From assembly GCF_000697965.2 (NCBI RefSeq), contig NZ_CP015881.1:1672944-1736943 (forward strand): a stretch of DNA of 64,000 nt, written 5' to 3'. The notes beneath the pieces are model-generated. The model was not told where the DNA came from. It saw only the letters and a list, made by a program, of their open reading frames with translations, and did not search any database. Positions within the stretch are counted from its first letter, which is position 1. Each line of letters starts with the position of its first letter. The stretch comes from Ensifer adhaerens (GTDB taxonomy: Bacteria; Pseudomonadota; Alphaproteobacteria; Rhizobiales; Rhizobiaceae). A program made the position numbers and the translations under genes. Shown here piece after piece: positions 25,128 to 33,985 of the stretch.

Positions 25128-26855
25128 CTAGGCCATGAAGCGGAACCGGTGCAACGAGATGAACAGGCTGAGCAGCTTGTTGACCACCGGTTCGCCTTCG
25201 TTGCGGTTGCCAAGAGCTTCGAGCGCCGCATCGATCGCAGCGGCACTGGCCGTCAGTTGCTCGACGCTCATGTTCGCCATGACCCCGTAGATCTCCAGCG
25301 GCATGACGGCCTTTTCCACCCTGTCGTCGGTGACGATGCAGGCGCCGGCATGGGTATCGACCCGCTTGAGGCAATGGCACATCTCGGCGCTGTCCTGACC
25401 GACGACGACGAAATAGGGCTTCGGCGCCGGCCAAAAGGTCGCCACTGCGCCACGATCGACATGAACGCCCTTGAAAAGCCCGTTCACCACATGGCGTTTG
25501 CCGTCGGCATAGCGCTGGACGACCGACAGCCGGCTCATCTTCTTGCCCTCATGCTCGGCAACGACCTTGCCATCCTTCAGCGGAACCCAGATTTCCTGGT
25601 AGAATTTGGCGTGGCCGCGGCCGTAGACATCGAACAAATAGACCTTGGCCTGCGTGCCGTCTTCCGACACTTCCAGGGGCACGATGTCCAGTTGCTCCGG
25701 CGAGAGATCGGCGAGGCCGGAAACGCCGTCCTTGCACATGCCGGAATAGTCGATGTCGGCATTCTTCAGCAGCTTGCGGTCTTTTGCGACCAGTTCGCCA
25801 TCCTTGAACACGTAGAGCGGATTGATCTTCGACAGGCTGTCGGTCAAGACGATATCGGCGAACCGTCCGGGCGTCAGCGAACCGATCTTGTCTTCCATGT
25901 GGAAAGAGCGCGCGGTGTTGTAGGTCGCCATCTTGATCGCGTGGATCGGGTTGATGCCCATTTCGGCCGAGAGCGAAATGATCCAGTCCATGTGGCCCAT
26001 GGTGAGCAGTCGCTCGATCGAGATGTTGTCGGTGCAGAGCATGAAATTGTCGGTCGGCCATTTGCGGTCGACGATCGCGCGCAACAGCACCTTGATCACC
26101 TCGCTGCTGCCGACCCCGAACTTGATGTGCGTCGGGAAGCCGTAACGAATGCTCTTCTCGATATCCTTCTCGTTCCAGACGTCGTGATTGTTGGAGACGC
26201 CGATCGCCGGCAGGTAGTTGAGGATCATGTCGGAGAGCGCCGTGACGCCCCAGTGGCCGTTCATAAAGCCGCCCTTGGCGCGGACCCAGGCCGCCTTGCG
26301 GAAATCGTCGTCGTTGCCGGAACTGTAGGTGAAGTGCTCGAACTCCCCTAGGCCGATCACCGGTTCCAACTTGAGCACCGCTTCCGTCACCGATGCCGCC
26401 GTCTTCTTGCCCGGTGCGAAGGCATAGAGCCGATAGGGCAGCTGCTCGTAATCCCGGAAAAGGCTCTCGGCCGCTTCGATGCCTTCCTTGCCGGCGGCGC
26501 TGAGCAGATCCAGGCACTCGGCATAGATCGTCGTCGTGCCGCAGGGAACCATCGCCTCGGCGAGCGCCGTCGGGTGCGCGAGCTGGGATTCGAAATGGAT
26601 ATGCGCGTCGATCAGGCCGGGGATCGCATAGAGGCCCTTGCCGTCGAAGACTTGCTTGACCTTCAAGACGGTCTCGTCGGGGTTGAGCGCAACGATGCGC
26701 TTGTCGTAGACGAGAATGGACCCCTGGTAGACGGTCTCTCCATGAACATCGAGGATGTTCAGGTTCTTCAAAAGAAGATCCGCCTCCCGCTCGCCGTTCA
26801 GGATATCGAAGATGGCGCGCACCTTTTCGTAATGCGCGGCTTCAGTCTGGTTCAC
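25128..26855 (-). CDS. ade: Adenine deaminase
   Basis: A 575-residue amidohydrolase of the Ade family, at typical length. It converts adenine to hypoxanthine and ammonia. The metal motif AHIHFES is at residues 84-90, followed by CGTTTIYAECLDLLSAAG, NNHDVWNEKDIEKSIRYG and LCTDNISIERLLTMGHMDW. The C-terminal ADEAM domain is present (from about 410; PVVNKLLSLFISLHRFRFMA at the end). The start is GTG at 26855, behind GGAGGAC; the upstream in-frame region has no ribosome site. It is divergent from a LysR-type regulator 176 bp away. Confidence 0.93.
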   Translation of the reverse strand: MNQTEAAHYEKVRAIFDILNGEREADLLLKNLNILDVHGETVYQGSILVYDKRIVALNPDETVLKVKQVFDGKGLYAIPGLIDAHIHFESQLAHPTALAEAMVPCGTTTIYAECLDLLSAAGKEGIEAAESLFRDYEQLPYRLYAFAPGKKTAASVTEAVLKLEPVIGLGEFEHFTYSSGNDDDFRKAAWVRAKGGFMNGHWGVTALSDMILNYLPAIGVSNNHDVWNEKDIEKSIRYGFPTHIKFGVGSSEVIKVLLRAIVDRKWPTDNFMLCTDNISIERLLTMGHMDWIISLSAEMGINPIHAIKMATYNTARSFHMEDKIGSLTPGRFADIVLTDSLSKINPLYVFKDGELVAKDRKLLKNADIDYSGMCKDGVSGLADLSPEQLDIVPLEVSEDGTQAKVYLFDVYGRGHAKFYQEIWVPLKDGKVVAEHEGKKMSRLSVVQRYADGKRHVVNGLFKGVHVDRGAVATFWPAPKPYFVVVGQDSAEMCHCLKRVDTHAGACIVTDDRVEKAVMPLEIYGVMANMSVEQLTASAAAIDAALEALGNRNEGEPVVNKLLSLFISLHRFRFMA

Positions 26856-26995
26856 GAATAGTCCTCCACTTTCAGAGTCGTCGGCGCCTGCCCATAACCC
26901 GCCATATTCAGCGGGTGCAGTGCCGGCAGCGCGCCCCTCGCCAACCATAAGAAGTCATTGCACCGCTTCCGAAAAGCAGTATTTTCTGCTCGTAC

Positions 26996-27014
26996 CGTTC
27001 GCTTTTCGAGAACG
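26996..27014. promoter_or_regulatory. Candidate LysR box (T-N11-A) in ade/lysR intergenic region
   Basis: CGTTC-GCTTTTCGA-GAACG has 5-bp inverted arms and an exact T-N11-A spacing (T26999, A27011). It lies 17 bp before the likely lysR-type ATG and 140 bp upstream of the ade start. A second small repeat, AGCAG-TATTTT-CTGCT, sits just left of it at 26975-26990. Confidence 0.45.
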
Positions 27015-27031
27015 ATTAAATGGGGAAGACC

Positions 27032-27934
27032 ATGCTGCATTCACGCGTGCTGCGCTATATCGACGAGGTGGCGCGCTCAGGCTCGATCCGCGGGGCGAGC
27101 GAACGGCTGAACGTCGCTGCCTCGGCCATCAACAAGCATGTGTTGCAGCTTGAGGAGGATATCGGCGAACCGCTGTTCGAGCGGCTGCCGCGCGGCCTCA
27201 GGCTGACGCCGGCCGGTGAAATCCTCGTCGCGCATGTGCGCCGGACCATGAAGGAATACAGCCAGGTCGAAGCCGAAATTCGCGATATCAAGACGCTGCA
27301 GAGCGGCGAGGTGATCATCGCCACAATGAACGGCCTTGCCGGCGGCATCGTGCCGAAGGTGGCTGCGATCTTCGGCGCACGCCATCCACGCCTCAAGATC
27401 ACGATCCGGGTAATGTTCGCCCGCGAGATCGTTCAGGCGGTGGCCGGTGGCGAGGCCGACCTCGGCTTTGCCTTCAGTCTCCCGCCGACGCCGCAGGTCG
27501 AGACTCTCTGGAAGATGGACACCCGCCTCGGCGCGGTCGTTGCTCCGGAACACCCGCTCGCCGGCATGGAATCATTGCCGCTGGCCTATTGCCAGCTCTA
27601 CCCGCTGATCTTTGCCGACAAGTCGATGCAGATCCATGGCATCGTCGCCGACGCCTTCGCTGAGGCCGGGCTGACAGTCGAGCCGAGCTATCTCACCAAT
27701 TCCATCGAGGCGATGAAGTTCCTGGCCGCGGCCGGCGACGGCATCGCTTTCCTCAGCAAGTTCGACATTACCGAGGAACAGCGAAACGGCGTCCTGACAT
27801 ACCTGCAGATCCGTGACCGGACTTTTGCAAAGAACGTGCTTTCGCTGGTGCAGCGGGAAAGACGCGGCCACGGCCTGGCCGCCGCCATGTTTGCCGAAGA
27901 GATCATCCGGGCCTTGCGGGCGACGATGGAATAG
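27032..27934 (+). CDS. LysR family transcriptional regulator
   Basis: A 300-residue LysR-type regulator. The N-terminal HTH (about residues 1-60) includes VARSGSIRGASERLNVAASA and a HVLQLEEDIGEPLFERLPRG turn; the ligand domain runs from about 90 to 295 (GEVIIATMNGLAGGIVPKVA). The ATG at 27032 has GGGGAAG upstream and is preferred to an ATG 12 nt earlier without one. It is divergent from adenine deaminase, so likely regulates it; a purine or related compound would be the expected inducer. It is convergent with the aldehyde dehydrogenase gene. Confidence 0.9.
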   Translation: MLHSRVLRYIDEVARSGSIRGASERLNVAASAINKHVLQLEEDIGEPLFERLPRGLRLTPAGEILVAHVRRTMKEYSQVEAEIRDIKTLQSGEVIIATMNGLAGGIVPKVAAIFGARHPRLKITIRVMFAREIVQAVAGGEADLGFAFSLPPTPQVETLWKMDTRLGAVVAPEHPLAGMESLPLAYCQLYPLIFADKSMQIHGIVADAFAEAGLTVEPSYLTNSIEAMKFLAAAGDGIAFLSKFDITEEQRNGVLTYLQIRDRTFAKNVLSLVQRERRGHGLAAAMFAEEIIRALRATME

Positions 27935-27979
27935 CCGGCTTACCCGGCCCAACGCCGATACGGTTTGTCGTCCCGGGGG

Positions 27980-29458
27980 TCAGAGCTGAATCCAGGCGGT
28001 CTTCAGATCGATGTATTTGTCGAGCGCGTGCAGCGACTTGTCGTGACCATTGCCGGACTGCCTGACGCCACCGAGCGGCACTGTGTTGTCGGCGCCGCCA
28101 TAGGTATTGACGTGCACCACGCCGGCGCGGATGCCGCGCACCATGCGGTGCGCGCGTGACAGGTTCGCAGTCCAGACGGCCGACGCCAGACCGTAGTCGG
28201 TCGCGTTGGCGATCCGGAGTGCGTCGACCTCGTCATTAAACGGTATGACCGCAAGCACGGGGCCGAAGACCTCCTCCTTCGCCAGCTTCATATCCGGCTG
28301 AACGTCGAAGACAGTCGGCTGCATGTAGGAGCCACCGGTTTCTTCGAGGATGCGCTTGCCGCCGGAGCGCAGCCTTGCACCTTCAGCCTCGGCCTCTCTG
28401 ACGAAATCGAGGTTCTTCTTGAGTTGAACCTCGCTCGAAATCGCACCGGCCTCGGTCGCAAGACGCAGCGGGTCGCCGACCTTCACGGATCCTGCGATCG
28501 CTGCCACCTTCTCGGCGAAGGCTTCGTGAATGGAGCGCTCGACAAGCAGCCGCGAACCGGCAACGCAGACCTGGCCGGAGTTGCGGAAGATGCCATAGGC
28601 GGAAATGCGCGCGGCCTGGTCGAGGTCGGGTGCGTCGGCAAAGACGACGTTCGGCGACTTGCCGCCGAGTTCGAGATAGACGCGCTTCAGGTTCGAGCGC
28701 GCGGAATATTCGAGCAGCCGACGACCGACGCCGCCGGATCCGGTAAAGGCGAGAACGTCGATATCGCCATGAAGGCCGATCGCCTCGCCCGTGGTCGCGC
28801 CGCGACCGGTCACGACATTCAAGACACCCTCTGGCAGACCGGCCTCGGCGCAGATCTCAGCGAGCCTGAGCAGGCTGAGCGAGGCGCCCTCGGCCGGTTT
28901 CAGCACCACGGAATTGCCGGCGGCAAGCGCCGGCGCGATCTTCCAGGCGCCGATCATCAGCGGAAAATTCCAGGGAACGATCGCGGCGACCACGCCAATC
29001 GGTTCGCGGTGCACGAGACCGAGAATATTGTCGGCCGTCGGAGCGATCTCGCCATAGACCTTGTCGAGCGCCTCAGCATAGTAGCGGAAGGTGCCGGCGG
29101 CACTGCCGGGTTCGGCCTTCAGCGCCATAGAGATTTCCGTGCCATTGTCGCGTACGCCGAGAACGGCCAGCTCGAGTGCCTGCGCCTCGATGATCTCGGC
29201 AATGCGCGTGAGAACCTTTTTGCGCTGGGCCGGGGCAGCCTTCGACCAGCTTCCCTTCTCGAAAGCGGCGCGGGCGGCCTGGACCGCGGCATCGACATCA
29301 CCGGCTGCCGCGTCGGCGATCGTCGTCAGATGCCTGCCGTCGATCGGCGAGACGACATCGAGGCTTTGACCGGAGAGGCTCTCCTGCCAACGCCCCCCGA
29401 TGAACAGTTTTTGGGCCGCAACGGGCAGGTTGCGCAATTGATCGATCTTGTCCTGCAT
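27980..29458 (-). CDS. NAD(P)-dependent aldehyde dehydrogenase (PuuC/AldA-like)
   Basis: A 492-residue aldehyde dehydrogenase. The catalytic Cys298 sits in NSGQVCVAGSR, the general base Glu263 in YLELGGKSPN and the oxyanion Asn164 in VPWNFPL; the cofactor motif FTGSGGVG is intact. Overall pattern and length fit the gamma-glutamyl-gamma-aminobutyraldehyde/aminoaldehyde group. It follows an APC-type permease gene on the same strand, with a strong hairpin between. Together they suggest uptake of an amine or amino acid and oxidation of its aldehyde after transamination. The exact aldehyde is not shown by the sequence. Confidence 0.93.
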   Translation of the reverse strand: MQDKIDQLRNLPVAAQKLFIGGRWQESLSGQSLDVVSPIDGRHLTTIADAAAGDVDAAVQAARAAFEKGSWSKAAPAQRKKVLTRIAEIIEAQALELAVLGVRDNGTEISMALKAEPGSAAGTFRYYAEALDKVYGEIAPTADNILGLVHREPIGVVAAIVPWNFPLMIGAWKIAPALAAGNSVVLKPAEGASLSLLRLAEICAEAGLPEGVLNVVTGRGATTGEAIGLHGDIDVLAFTGSGGVGRRLLEYSARSNLKRVYLELGGKSPNVVFADAPDLDQAARISAYGIFRNSGQVCVAGSRLLVERSIHEAFAEKVAAIAGSVKVGDPLRLATEAGAISSEVQLKKNLDFVREAEAEGARLRSGGKRILEETGGSYMQPTVFDVQPDMKLAKEEVFGPVLAVIPFNDEVDALRIANATDYGLASAVWTANLSRAHRMVRGIRAGVVHVNTYGGADNTVPLGGVRQSGNGHDKSLHALDKYIDLKTAWIQL

Positions 29459-29483
29459 CGTGTCCTGTCCCGTTTGGTTTGCA

Positions 29484-29507
29484 GGGATGGCGGCGGGCCG
29501 CCATCCC
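29484..29507 (-). terminator. Perfect hairpin between APC permease and aldehyde dehydrogenase genes
   Basis: GGGATGGCGG (29484-29493), loop CGGG, CCGCCATCCC (29498-29507): a perfect 10-bp GC-rich stem in the 71-bp gap. There is no long T-tract, so it may set relative expression of the two genes and not stop transcription outright. Confidence 0.55.
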
Positions 29508-29529
29508 CAAAAGCGATATTCCCGAGAGA

Positions 29530-30981
29530 TCAGATCTCCTGGCCGGCACCCAGGCGGGCGAACTCAATCGGATTGCCCGATTTCAGCGAGGCCGCCAGGA
29601 ACAGCCCGATGACCCCAAAGATCACGACGAGCCCCGGCAAGAACACCGCGAGCATGCCGGTAGCGCCGGCGAGATCGCCGAAATTGGCCGCGATCGCGAT
29701 GATGACGGCAACGAGGATCAGACCGGTGACGACGGGAATGACCTTGGTGACCAGCGGGTTCGTTTCAAGCCCAGGATTGCGGTTGAAGAAGGCGACGATC
29801 GCAAAGGCGGTAAAGGCCATCAGCGTCATGACCGCAAGCGTGCCGACGTTGGTCAGCCAGGAGAACAGCGCCAGCACCGGTTCCTGGCCCGTTGCCGCAA
29901 AGAGCGCGACGATTAGCACGGCAATAACCGTCTGGATCAGCGAGCCGACATGCGGGCTGTGGTAGACAGGATGTGTGACGCCGATCGAGGCGGGCAGCAG
30001 GCGCTCGCGGCCGGCGACGTAGAGATAGCGGGCGACACCGTTGTGGAACGCCAGCACGCCGGCAAAGAGGCTCGTGACGAAGAGCACGTTCATCAACGGC
30101 GGCAGCCAGCCGCCGGCATAGCGTTCGGCGAGGCCGAAGAGAAAAGTGGTCGGATCGGCAAGGCCCTGCAGTTCGGGCACCAGCTTGTCCGCGCCGGCGG
30201 CGTTCACCATCAGCCACGAGGTGAACATGTAGAAGATGCCGATGATCAGCACCGAGATATAGGTCGCACGCGGCACGGTCTTCTCCGGATCGCGGGCTTC
30301 CTCGCTGTAGATCGTCGTCGCTTCGAAACCGATGAAGGCGGCGAAGCAGAAGAGAATGCCGATCGACGGCGAACCGGAGAGGATCGCCGAGGGCGTGAAC
30401 GAAACCGTCGTCAATCCGCCGTCGCCGCCCTTGGCGAGGATCGCGACGTCGATGACGAGCACGACCAGATATTCAAGGATGACGAGGACAGTCAGCACCT
30501 TGGCGGAGAGATCGACGCGGCGATAACCGAGAATGCCGACCGCAGCGATGCCGATAAAGGTCCAGACCCACCAGGGCAGATCGATCCCCAAGCCGGCGAA
30601 AAGCCCCGCCGTTGCCGCGCCGAAGAGGCCGAAGACGCCGATCTGCATCGCGTTATAGGCAAGGATCGCGATCATCGCTGCGGCACCGCCCATCAGCCCG
30701 CCGAGGCCCTGTGCCGTATAGGCATAGAAGGCGCCGGCATTGCGGATATGCCTCGCCATGGCGACATAGCCGACCGAGAACAGAAGCAGGATCGCGGTGA
30801 CGATCAGAAAGGTGCCGGGAATGCCCGCACCGTTTCCGAGCATCATCGACAATGGAACGCCGCCGGCAACCGCGGTTAGCGGTGCAGCGGCGGAAACGAC
30901 GAGAAAGGTGACGGCGCCGACGCCGAGGGCGTTCTTGCGCAATTGGTTCGCCCCGGTCACGGGCGCAGGCGAATTGGTCAT
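29530..30981 (-). CDS. APC family amino acid/polyamine permease
   Basis: A 483-residue inner-membrane permease with about twelve hydrophobic helices, in the amino acid-polyamine-organocation family. Features include VTFLVVSAAAPLTAVAGGVP in helix 1, the conserved GAFYAYTAQGLGGLMGG after helix 2, and CFAAFIGFEATTIYSEEARD around helix 6. It lies upstream of the aldehyde dehydrogenase gene and is divergent from the IclR regulator. PuuP-like uptake of an amine or amino acid fits the enzymes nearby; the substrate is inferred from context. Confidence 0.92.
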   Translation of the reverse strand: MTNSPAPVTGANQLRKNALGVGAVTFLVVSAAAPLTAVAGGVPLSMMLGNGAGIPGTFLIVTAILLLFSVGYVAMARHIRNAGAFYAYTAQGLGGLMGGAAAMIAILAYNAMQIGVFGLFGAATAGLFAGLGIDLPWWVWTFIGIAAVGILGYRRVDLSAKVLTVLVILEYLVVLVIDVAILAKGGDGGLTTVSFTPSAILSGSPSIGILFCFAAFIGFEATTIYSEEARDPEKTVPRATYISVLIIGIFYMFTSWLMVNAAGADKLVPELQGLADPTTFLFGLAERYAGGWLPPLMNVLFVTSLFAGVLAFHNGVARYLYVAGRERLLPASIGVTHPVYHSPHVGSLIQTVIAVLIVALFAATGQEPVLALFSWLTNVGTLAVMTLMAFTAFAIVAFFNRNPGLETNPLVTKVIPVVTGLILVAVIIAIAANFGDLAGATGMLAVFLPGLVVIFGVIGLFLAASLKSGNPIEFARLGAGQEI

Positions 30982-31111
30982 GGTCTTGGCTCCCCTTGCT
31001 GGCGCGAACGCCTTTTCGCCTCCGGTCCTTCTCTCCGGCGGCTGCTCCCTGAAGCGGACTTGAGGCGCGGGGCTTGCTTTTTGTCTTCGCCGCGCAAGTC
31101 TTTCGGTTCAT

Positions 31112-31134
31112 TATTTGAACCTTAGCTTCAAATA
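31112..31134. promoter_or_regulatory. 23-bp palindrome, candidate IclR operator
   Basis: TATTTGAA-CCTTAGC-TTCAAATA has perfect 8-bp arms. It overlaps a second perfect repeat, GGTTCA-TTATT-TGAACC (31105-31121). It lies in the 297-bp region between the divergent permease and IclR genes, 131 bp from the permease start and 145 bp from the IclR start. The rest of that region is AT-richer than its surroundings and has no open frame I would call. Confidence 0.6.
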
Positions 31135-31278
31135 TAGACTTGCAAATTGCATCTGGCCCTGTCAAGTTATTTCGCATGTTAAGTATCTCGACCCAGAACG
31201 ACCGGGAGAGCGGGTCTACCGCTCCTTAGGAGGGAACAGGCAAGAGGACTGACGGGGCGCTCGACAACGGAGGAATGG

Positions 31279-32061
31279 ATGAGCACCATCGGTAAGGCCT
31301 TGACTTTGCTCGACGCGATCTCGCGCCTTGAGAAAGAGGCGGGGTTGAGCGACATCGCCCGCCACTGCGGGCTCGACAAGGCGACGGCCAGGCGCTTTCT
31401 CGTCGAACTGGAAAAACACGGCTTCGTCGAGCAGGACGTGGAAACGCGCCGTTATCGGCTGGGCGGTGCACCGGTGCGGCTCGCCCGTATCCGCGAGGCG
31501 CGCTTTCCCTATCTGAGCGTGGCGACACCTTTTGCGCGGGAACTCGCAAGCCTTGCGGGCGAGACCGTCCACCTCTCCGAATATGCCGCCGGCCGCCTGT
31601 CGACCATTCATGTGGAGGACTCGCAACGGGCGCATCGTGTCATCGTCGACGTCGGCAGCATCCTGCCCTTCCACGCGACTGCATCCGGGCTCGGCTTTCT
31701 CTCCTTCTGCCCGCAGAAGGAGATCGACGCGGCCCTGTCGGCACCGCTCCAGGCCTTCACCGACCACACGCTGACGGATCCGGCCGCACTCCGCCAGACG
31801 CTCGGCGAGACGCTCCGGCGCGGCTACTCGATCTGCCATCACGGGCTTGAGACCGGCGTCGTCAGCGTCGCCGCCCCGATCCGTGCGCCCGGCACAACGC
31901 CGGTCGGCGCCATCGCTATCGCCGCACCTGCAACGCGTGCCGACAAGGAGACGGTGGAACAGATGGGGCGCGCCGCTATGGCTGCGGCAAGACGCATTTC
32001 CGAAAGACTTTTCGGGTTGGAGCAGGTTGCTGCCGATCCGCTGGCAAGGAGGGCCGGCTGA
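31279..32061 (+). CDS. IclR family transcriptional regulator
   Basis: A 260-residue regulator. The N-terminal winged HTH (about residues 1-60; IGKALTLLDAISRLEKEAG, LSDIARHCGLDKATARRFL) is followed by an IclR effector domain (about 75-245; LAGETVHLSEYAAGRLSTIH, ATASGLGFLSF, VSVAAPIRAPGTTPVGAIAI). It is preceded by GGAGG near 31270. Its stop overlaps the UPF0261 start by one base (TGATG), so it heads the catabolic operon and probably also controls the divergent permease through the palindrome at 31112-31134. Confidence 0.92.
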   Translation: MSTIGKALTLLDAISRLEKEAGLSDIARHCGLDKATARRFLVELEKHGFVEQDVETRRYRLGGAPVRLARIREARFPYLSVATPFARELASLAGETVHLSEYAAGRLSTIHVEDSQRAHRVIVDVGSILPFHATASGLGFLSFCPQKEIDAALSAPLQAFTDHTLTDPAALRQTLGETLRRGYSICHHGLETGVVSVAAPIRAPGTTPVGAIAIAAPATRADKETVEQMGRAAMAAARRISERLFGLEQVAADPLARRAG

Positions 32062-33314
32062 TGAATGCAATGAACCGTCTCCCCAATATCCTGGTCGTGG
32101 GTACGGGAGACACCAAATGCGACGAACTCCAGTTCATGGCGTCCGTCATCCGCGAAGCCGGCGGACTGCCTGTGATGATGGATGTCAGCATTCTCGGCGA
32201 CCCGCCCTATCAGCCTGAATACTCGCGCCACGACATTGCCGAAGCGGCCGGCGTCTCGATCGCGGCCATCGCATCCAGCGGCGACGAACACAGCGCCATG
32301 GCGCTGATGGCAACAGGTGCCGCCGCCCTTACCCGTTCGCTCTACGAGGCCGGCCAGGCCGATGGCGTAATCATTCTCGGCGGCTCGATGGGCACCGACC
32401 TGGCGCTGGACGTCGCCGCGGCGCTACCACTCGGCGTGCCGAAATTCATCGTCTCGACGATTGCCTATTCGCACCTCTTGCCGCCCGAGCGCATCGCGCC
32501 TGATCTGATGATGATCCTCTGGGCTGGCGGGCTCTATGGTCTCAACGGCATCTGCCGCTCGGTGCTCTCCCAGGCCTGCGGCGCGGTCGTCGGTGCTGCG
32601 CGGTTCGGTACAAAGCCGGATGGATCGCGGCCGCTGATCGGCATGACCTCGCTGGGATCGAGCTGCCTCAAATACATGAAATACCTGAAACCCGAACTCG
32701 AGCGCCGCGGCTACGACGTCGCCGTCTTCCATTCGACCGGCATGGGCGGGCGCGCTTTCGAGGCGATCGCGGCCGAGAAGGGTTTCACGGCCGTCTTCGA
32801 CTTCTGCATCCAGGAGGTCAGCAACCACCATCACGGAACGGTCGTCACCTCAGGGCCGGACCGGCTTGAAAATGCCGGGCGAGCCGGCATCCCCCAGATC
32901 GTCGCGCCCGGCGCCGTCGACATGGTCGACCTGCCCGCCTGGCAGCCCGTTCCGCAAGCCTTCGCCGACCGCCCCTATCACGCCCACAACCGGCTGCTCG
33001 GCTCGGTCACCACGTCAGCCCATGGGCGGCGCGAGATCGCTCGCGTCATCGGCGGCAAACTGGCCGGCACCGGCGCCGAAGTCGCCTTCATCCTGCCGCT
33101 CAAGGGGATTCAGGAGTGGGATCAGCCCGACGAGCCGCTCTTCGAACCGGAGGCGCTCGACGCCTTCATCGACGAGATGCGCCGGTCGATCCCGTCAGGC
33201 GTCGCGCTGCTTGAGGTCGACAGCCACATCAACGCCCCGGAATTCTCGAAAGCAGCACTTGCGATCTTCGATGACTGGGTGTCGCGCGGCATCGTGCCCG
33301 AGGGTCGGCCATGA
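32061..33314 (+). CDS. UPF0261 / Tm-1-like ATP-binding domain protein
   Basis: A 417-residue protein of the UPF0261 family, whose N-terminal part (about residues 8-190) resembles the nucleotide-binding domain of tomato Tm-1; the C-terminal half (about 215-410) has a TIM-barrel-like phosphoenolpyruvate-hydrolase-type fold in related proteins. Features: ILVVGTGDTKCDELQFMA, VIILGGSMGTDLALDVAAAL, TSLGSSCLKYMKYL, VFHSTGMGGRAFEAIA and VAFILPLKGIQEWDQPDEPL. The biochemical role is not known to me. It is coupled at both ends (1-bp overlap with IclR, 4-bp overlap with the HAD gene), so it must serve the same pathway. Confidence 0.88.
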   Translation: MNAMNRLPNILVVGTGDTKCDELQFMASVIREAGGLPVMMDVSILGDPPYQPEYSRHDIAEAAGVSIAAIASSGDEHSAMALMATGAAALTRSLYEAGQADGVIILGGSMGTDLALDVAAALPLGVPKFIVSTIAYSHLLPPERIAPDLMMILWAGGLYGLNGICRSVLSQACGAVVGAARFGTKPDGSRPLIGMTSLGSSCLKYMKYLKPELERRGYDVAVFHSTGMGGRAFEAIAAEKGFTAVFDFCIQEVSNHHHGTVVTSGPDRLENAGRAGIPQIVAPGAVDMVDLPAWQPVPQAFADRPYHAHNRLLGSVTTSAHGRREIARVIGGKLAGTGAEVAFILPLKGIQEWDQPDEPLFEPEALDAFIDEMRRSIPSGVALLEVDSHINAPEFSKAALAIFDDWVSRGIVPEGRP

Positions 33315-33985
33315 CGAAGAACATGACCGACAAGGCATTGATCCTCGACTTCGGCGGCGTCGTCACCCGAACGCTATTCGAGACCCACGACGTCACCGAG
33401 CGCGCACTTGGCCTTGCGCCGGGCACGCTCACGTGGCGCGGCCCCTTCGATCCGGCGACCGACCCGCTCTGGGCCGCCATGCAGCGGCGCGAGATCACCG
33501 AACGGGACTACTGGACGACACGCACGCGCGAGGTTGGACAGTTGCTCGACGAAGACTGGAGCGACATGAAGACCTTCGTGCAGCGGGCGCGCGGGGCCGA
33601 ACCGGAGCTGGTGCTCAGGCCCGAGGCACGCGACGCGATCCTTGCCGCTCACAGGGCCGGCATCCGCCTCGCGATCCTCTCCAACGAACTCGACCTCTTC
33701 TATGGCGTCGCGTTCCGCGAGCGTTTCCCGCTGATCGAGCTCTTCGAGATTATCGTCGACGCCACCTACACCAACATCCTGAAGCCCGATCCGCGCGCTT
33801 ACGAACTGGTGCTGAGCCAGCTCAGTTTGTCGCGCGAAGCCTGCGTCTTCGTGGATGACCAGTTGAAGAACATCGAGGGTGCGCGGGCCGTCGGCCTGCC
33901 TCACGTCCATTTCGACGTCACCCGCCCCGCAGAAAGCTATGCCAGAGCGCTTCAGATGCTCGGCCTCGAACTGACAGGAGCATGA
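33311..33985 (+). CDS. HAD superfamily hydrolase (HAD-IA type)
   Basis: A 224-residue HAD hydrolase with an alpha-helical cap. Motif I is LILDFGGVVT: the nucleophile is Asp13, but the usual second Asp is Gly15, as in the epoxide-hydrolase-N-terminal-like HAD branch. Motif II is LAILSNE, motif III lies in LKPDPRAYEL (Lys) and motif IV in CVFVDDQLKN. The missing second Asp may lower or change phosphatase activity. It overlaps genes on both sides by 4 bp (ATGA at 33311 and at 33982). A phosphorylated intermediate made by the kinase at the operon end is a reasonable substrate. Confidence 0.88.
   Translation: MTKNMTDKALILDFGGVVTRTLFETHDVTERALGLAPGTLTWRGPFDPATDPLWAAMQRREITERDYWTTRTREVGQLLDEDWSDMKTFVQRARGAEPELVLRPEARDAILAAHRAGIRLAILSNELDLFYGVAFRERFPLIELFEIIVDATYTNILKPDPRAYELVLSQLSLSREACVFVDDQLKNIEGARAVGLPHVHFDVTRPAESYARALQMLGLELTGA

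Noticed and set aside
28424..29965. A 513-codon open frame on the plus strand
   Set aside because: It is opposite the aldehyde dehydrogenase and part of the permease gene and crosses the hairpin between them; low-complexity charged composition.
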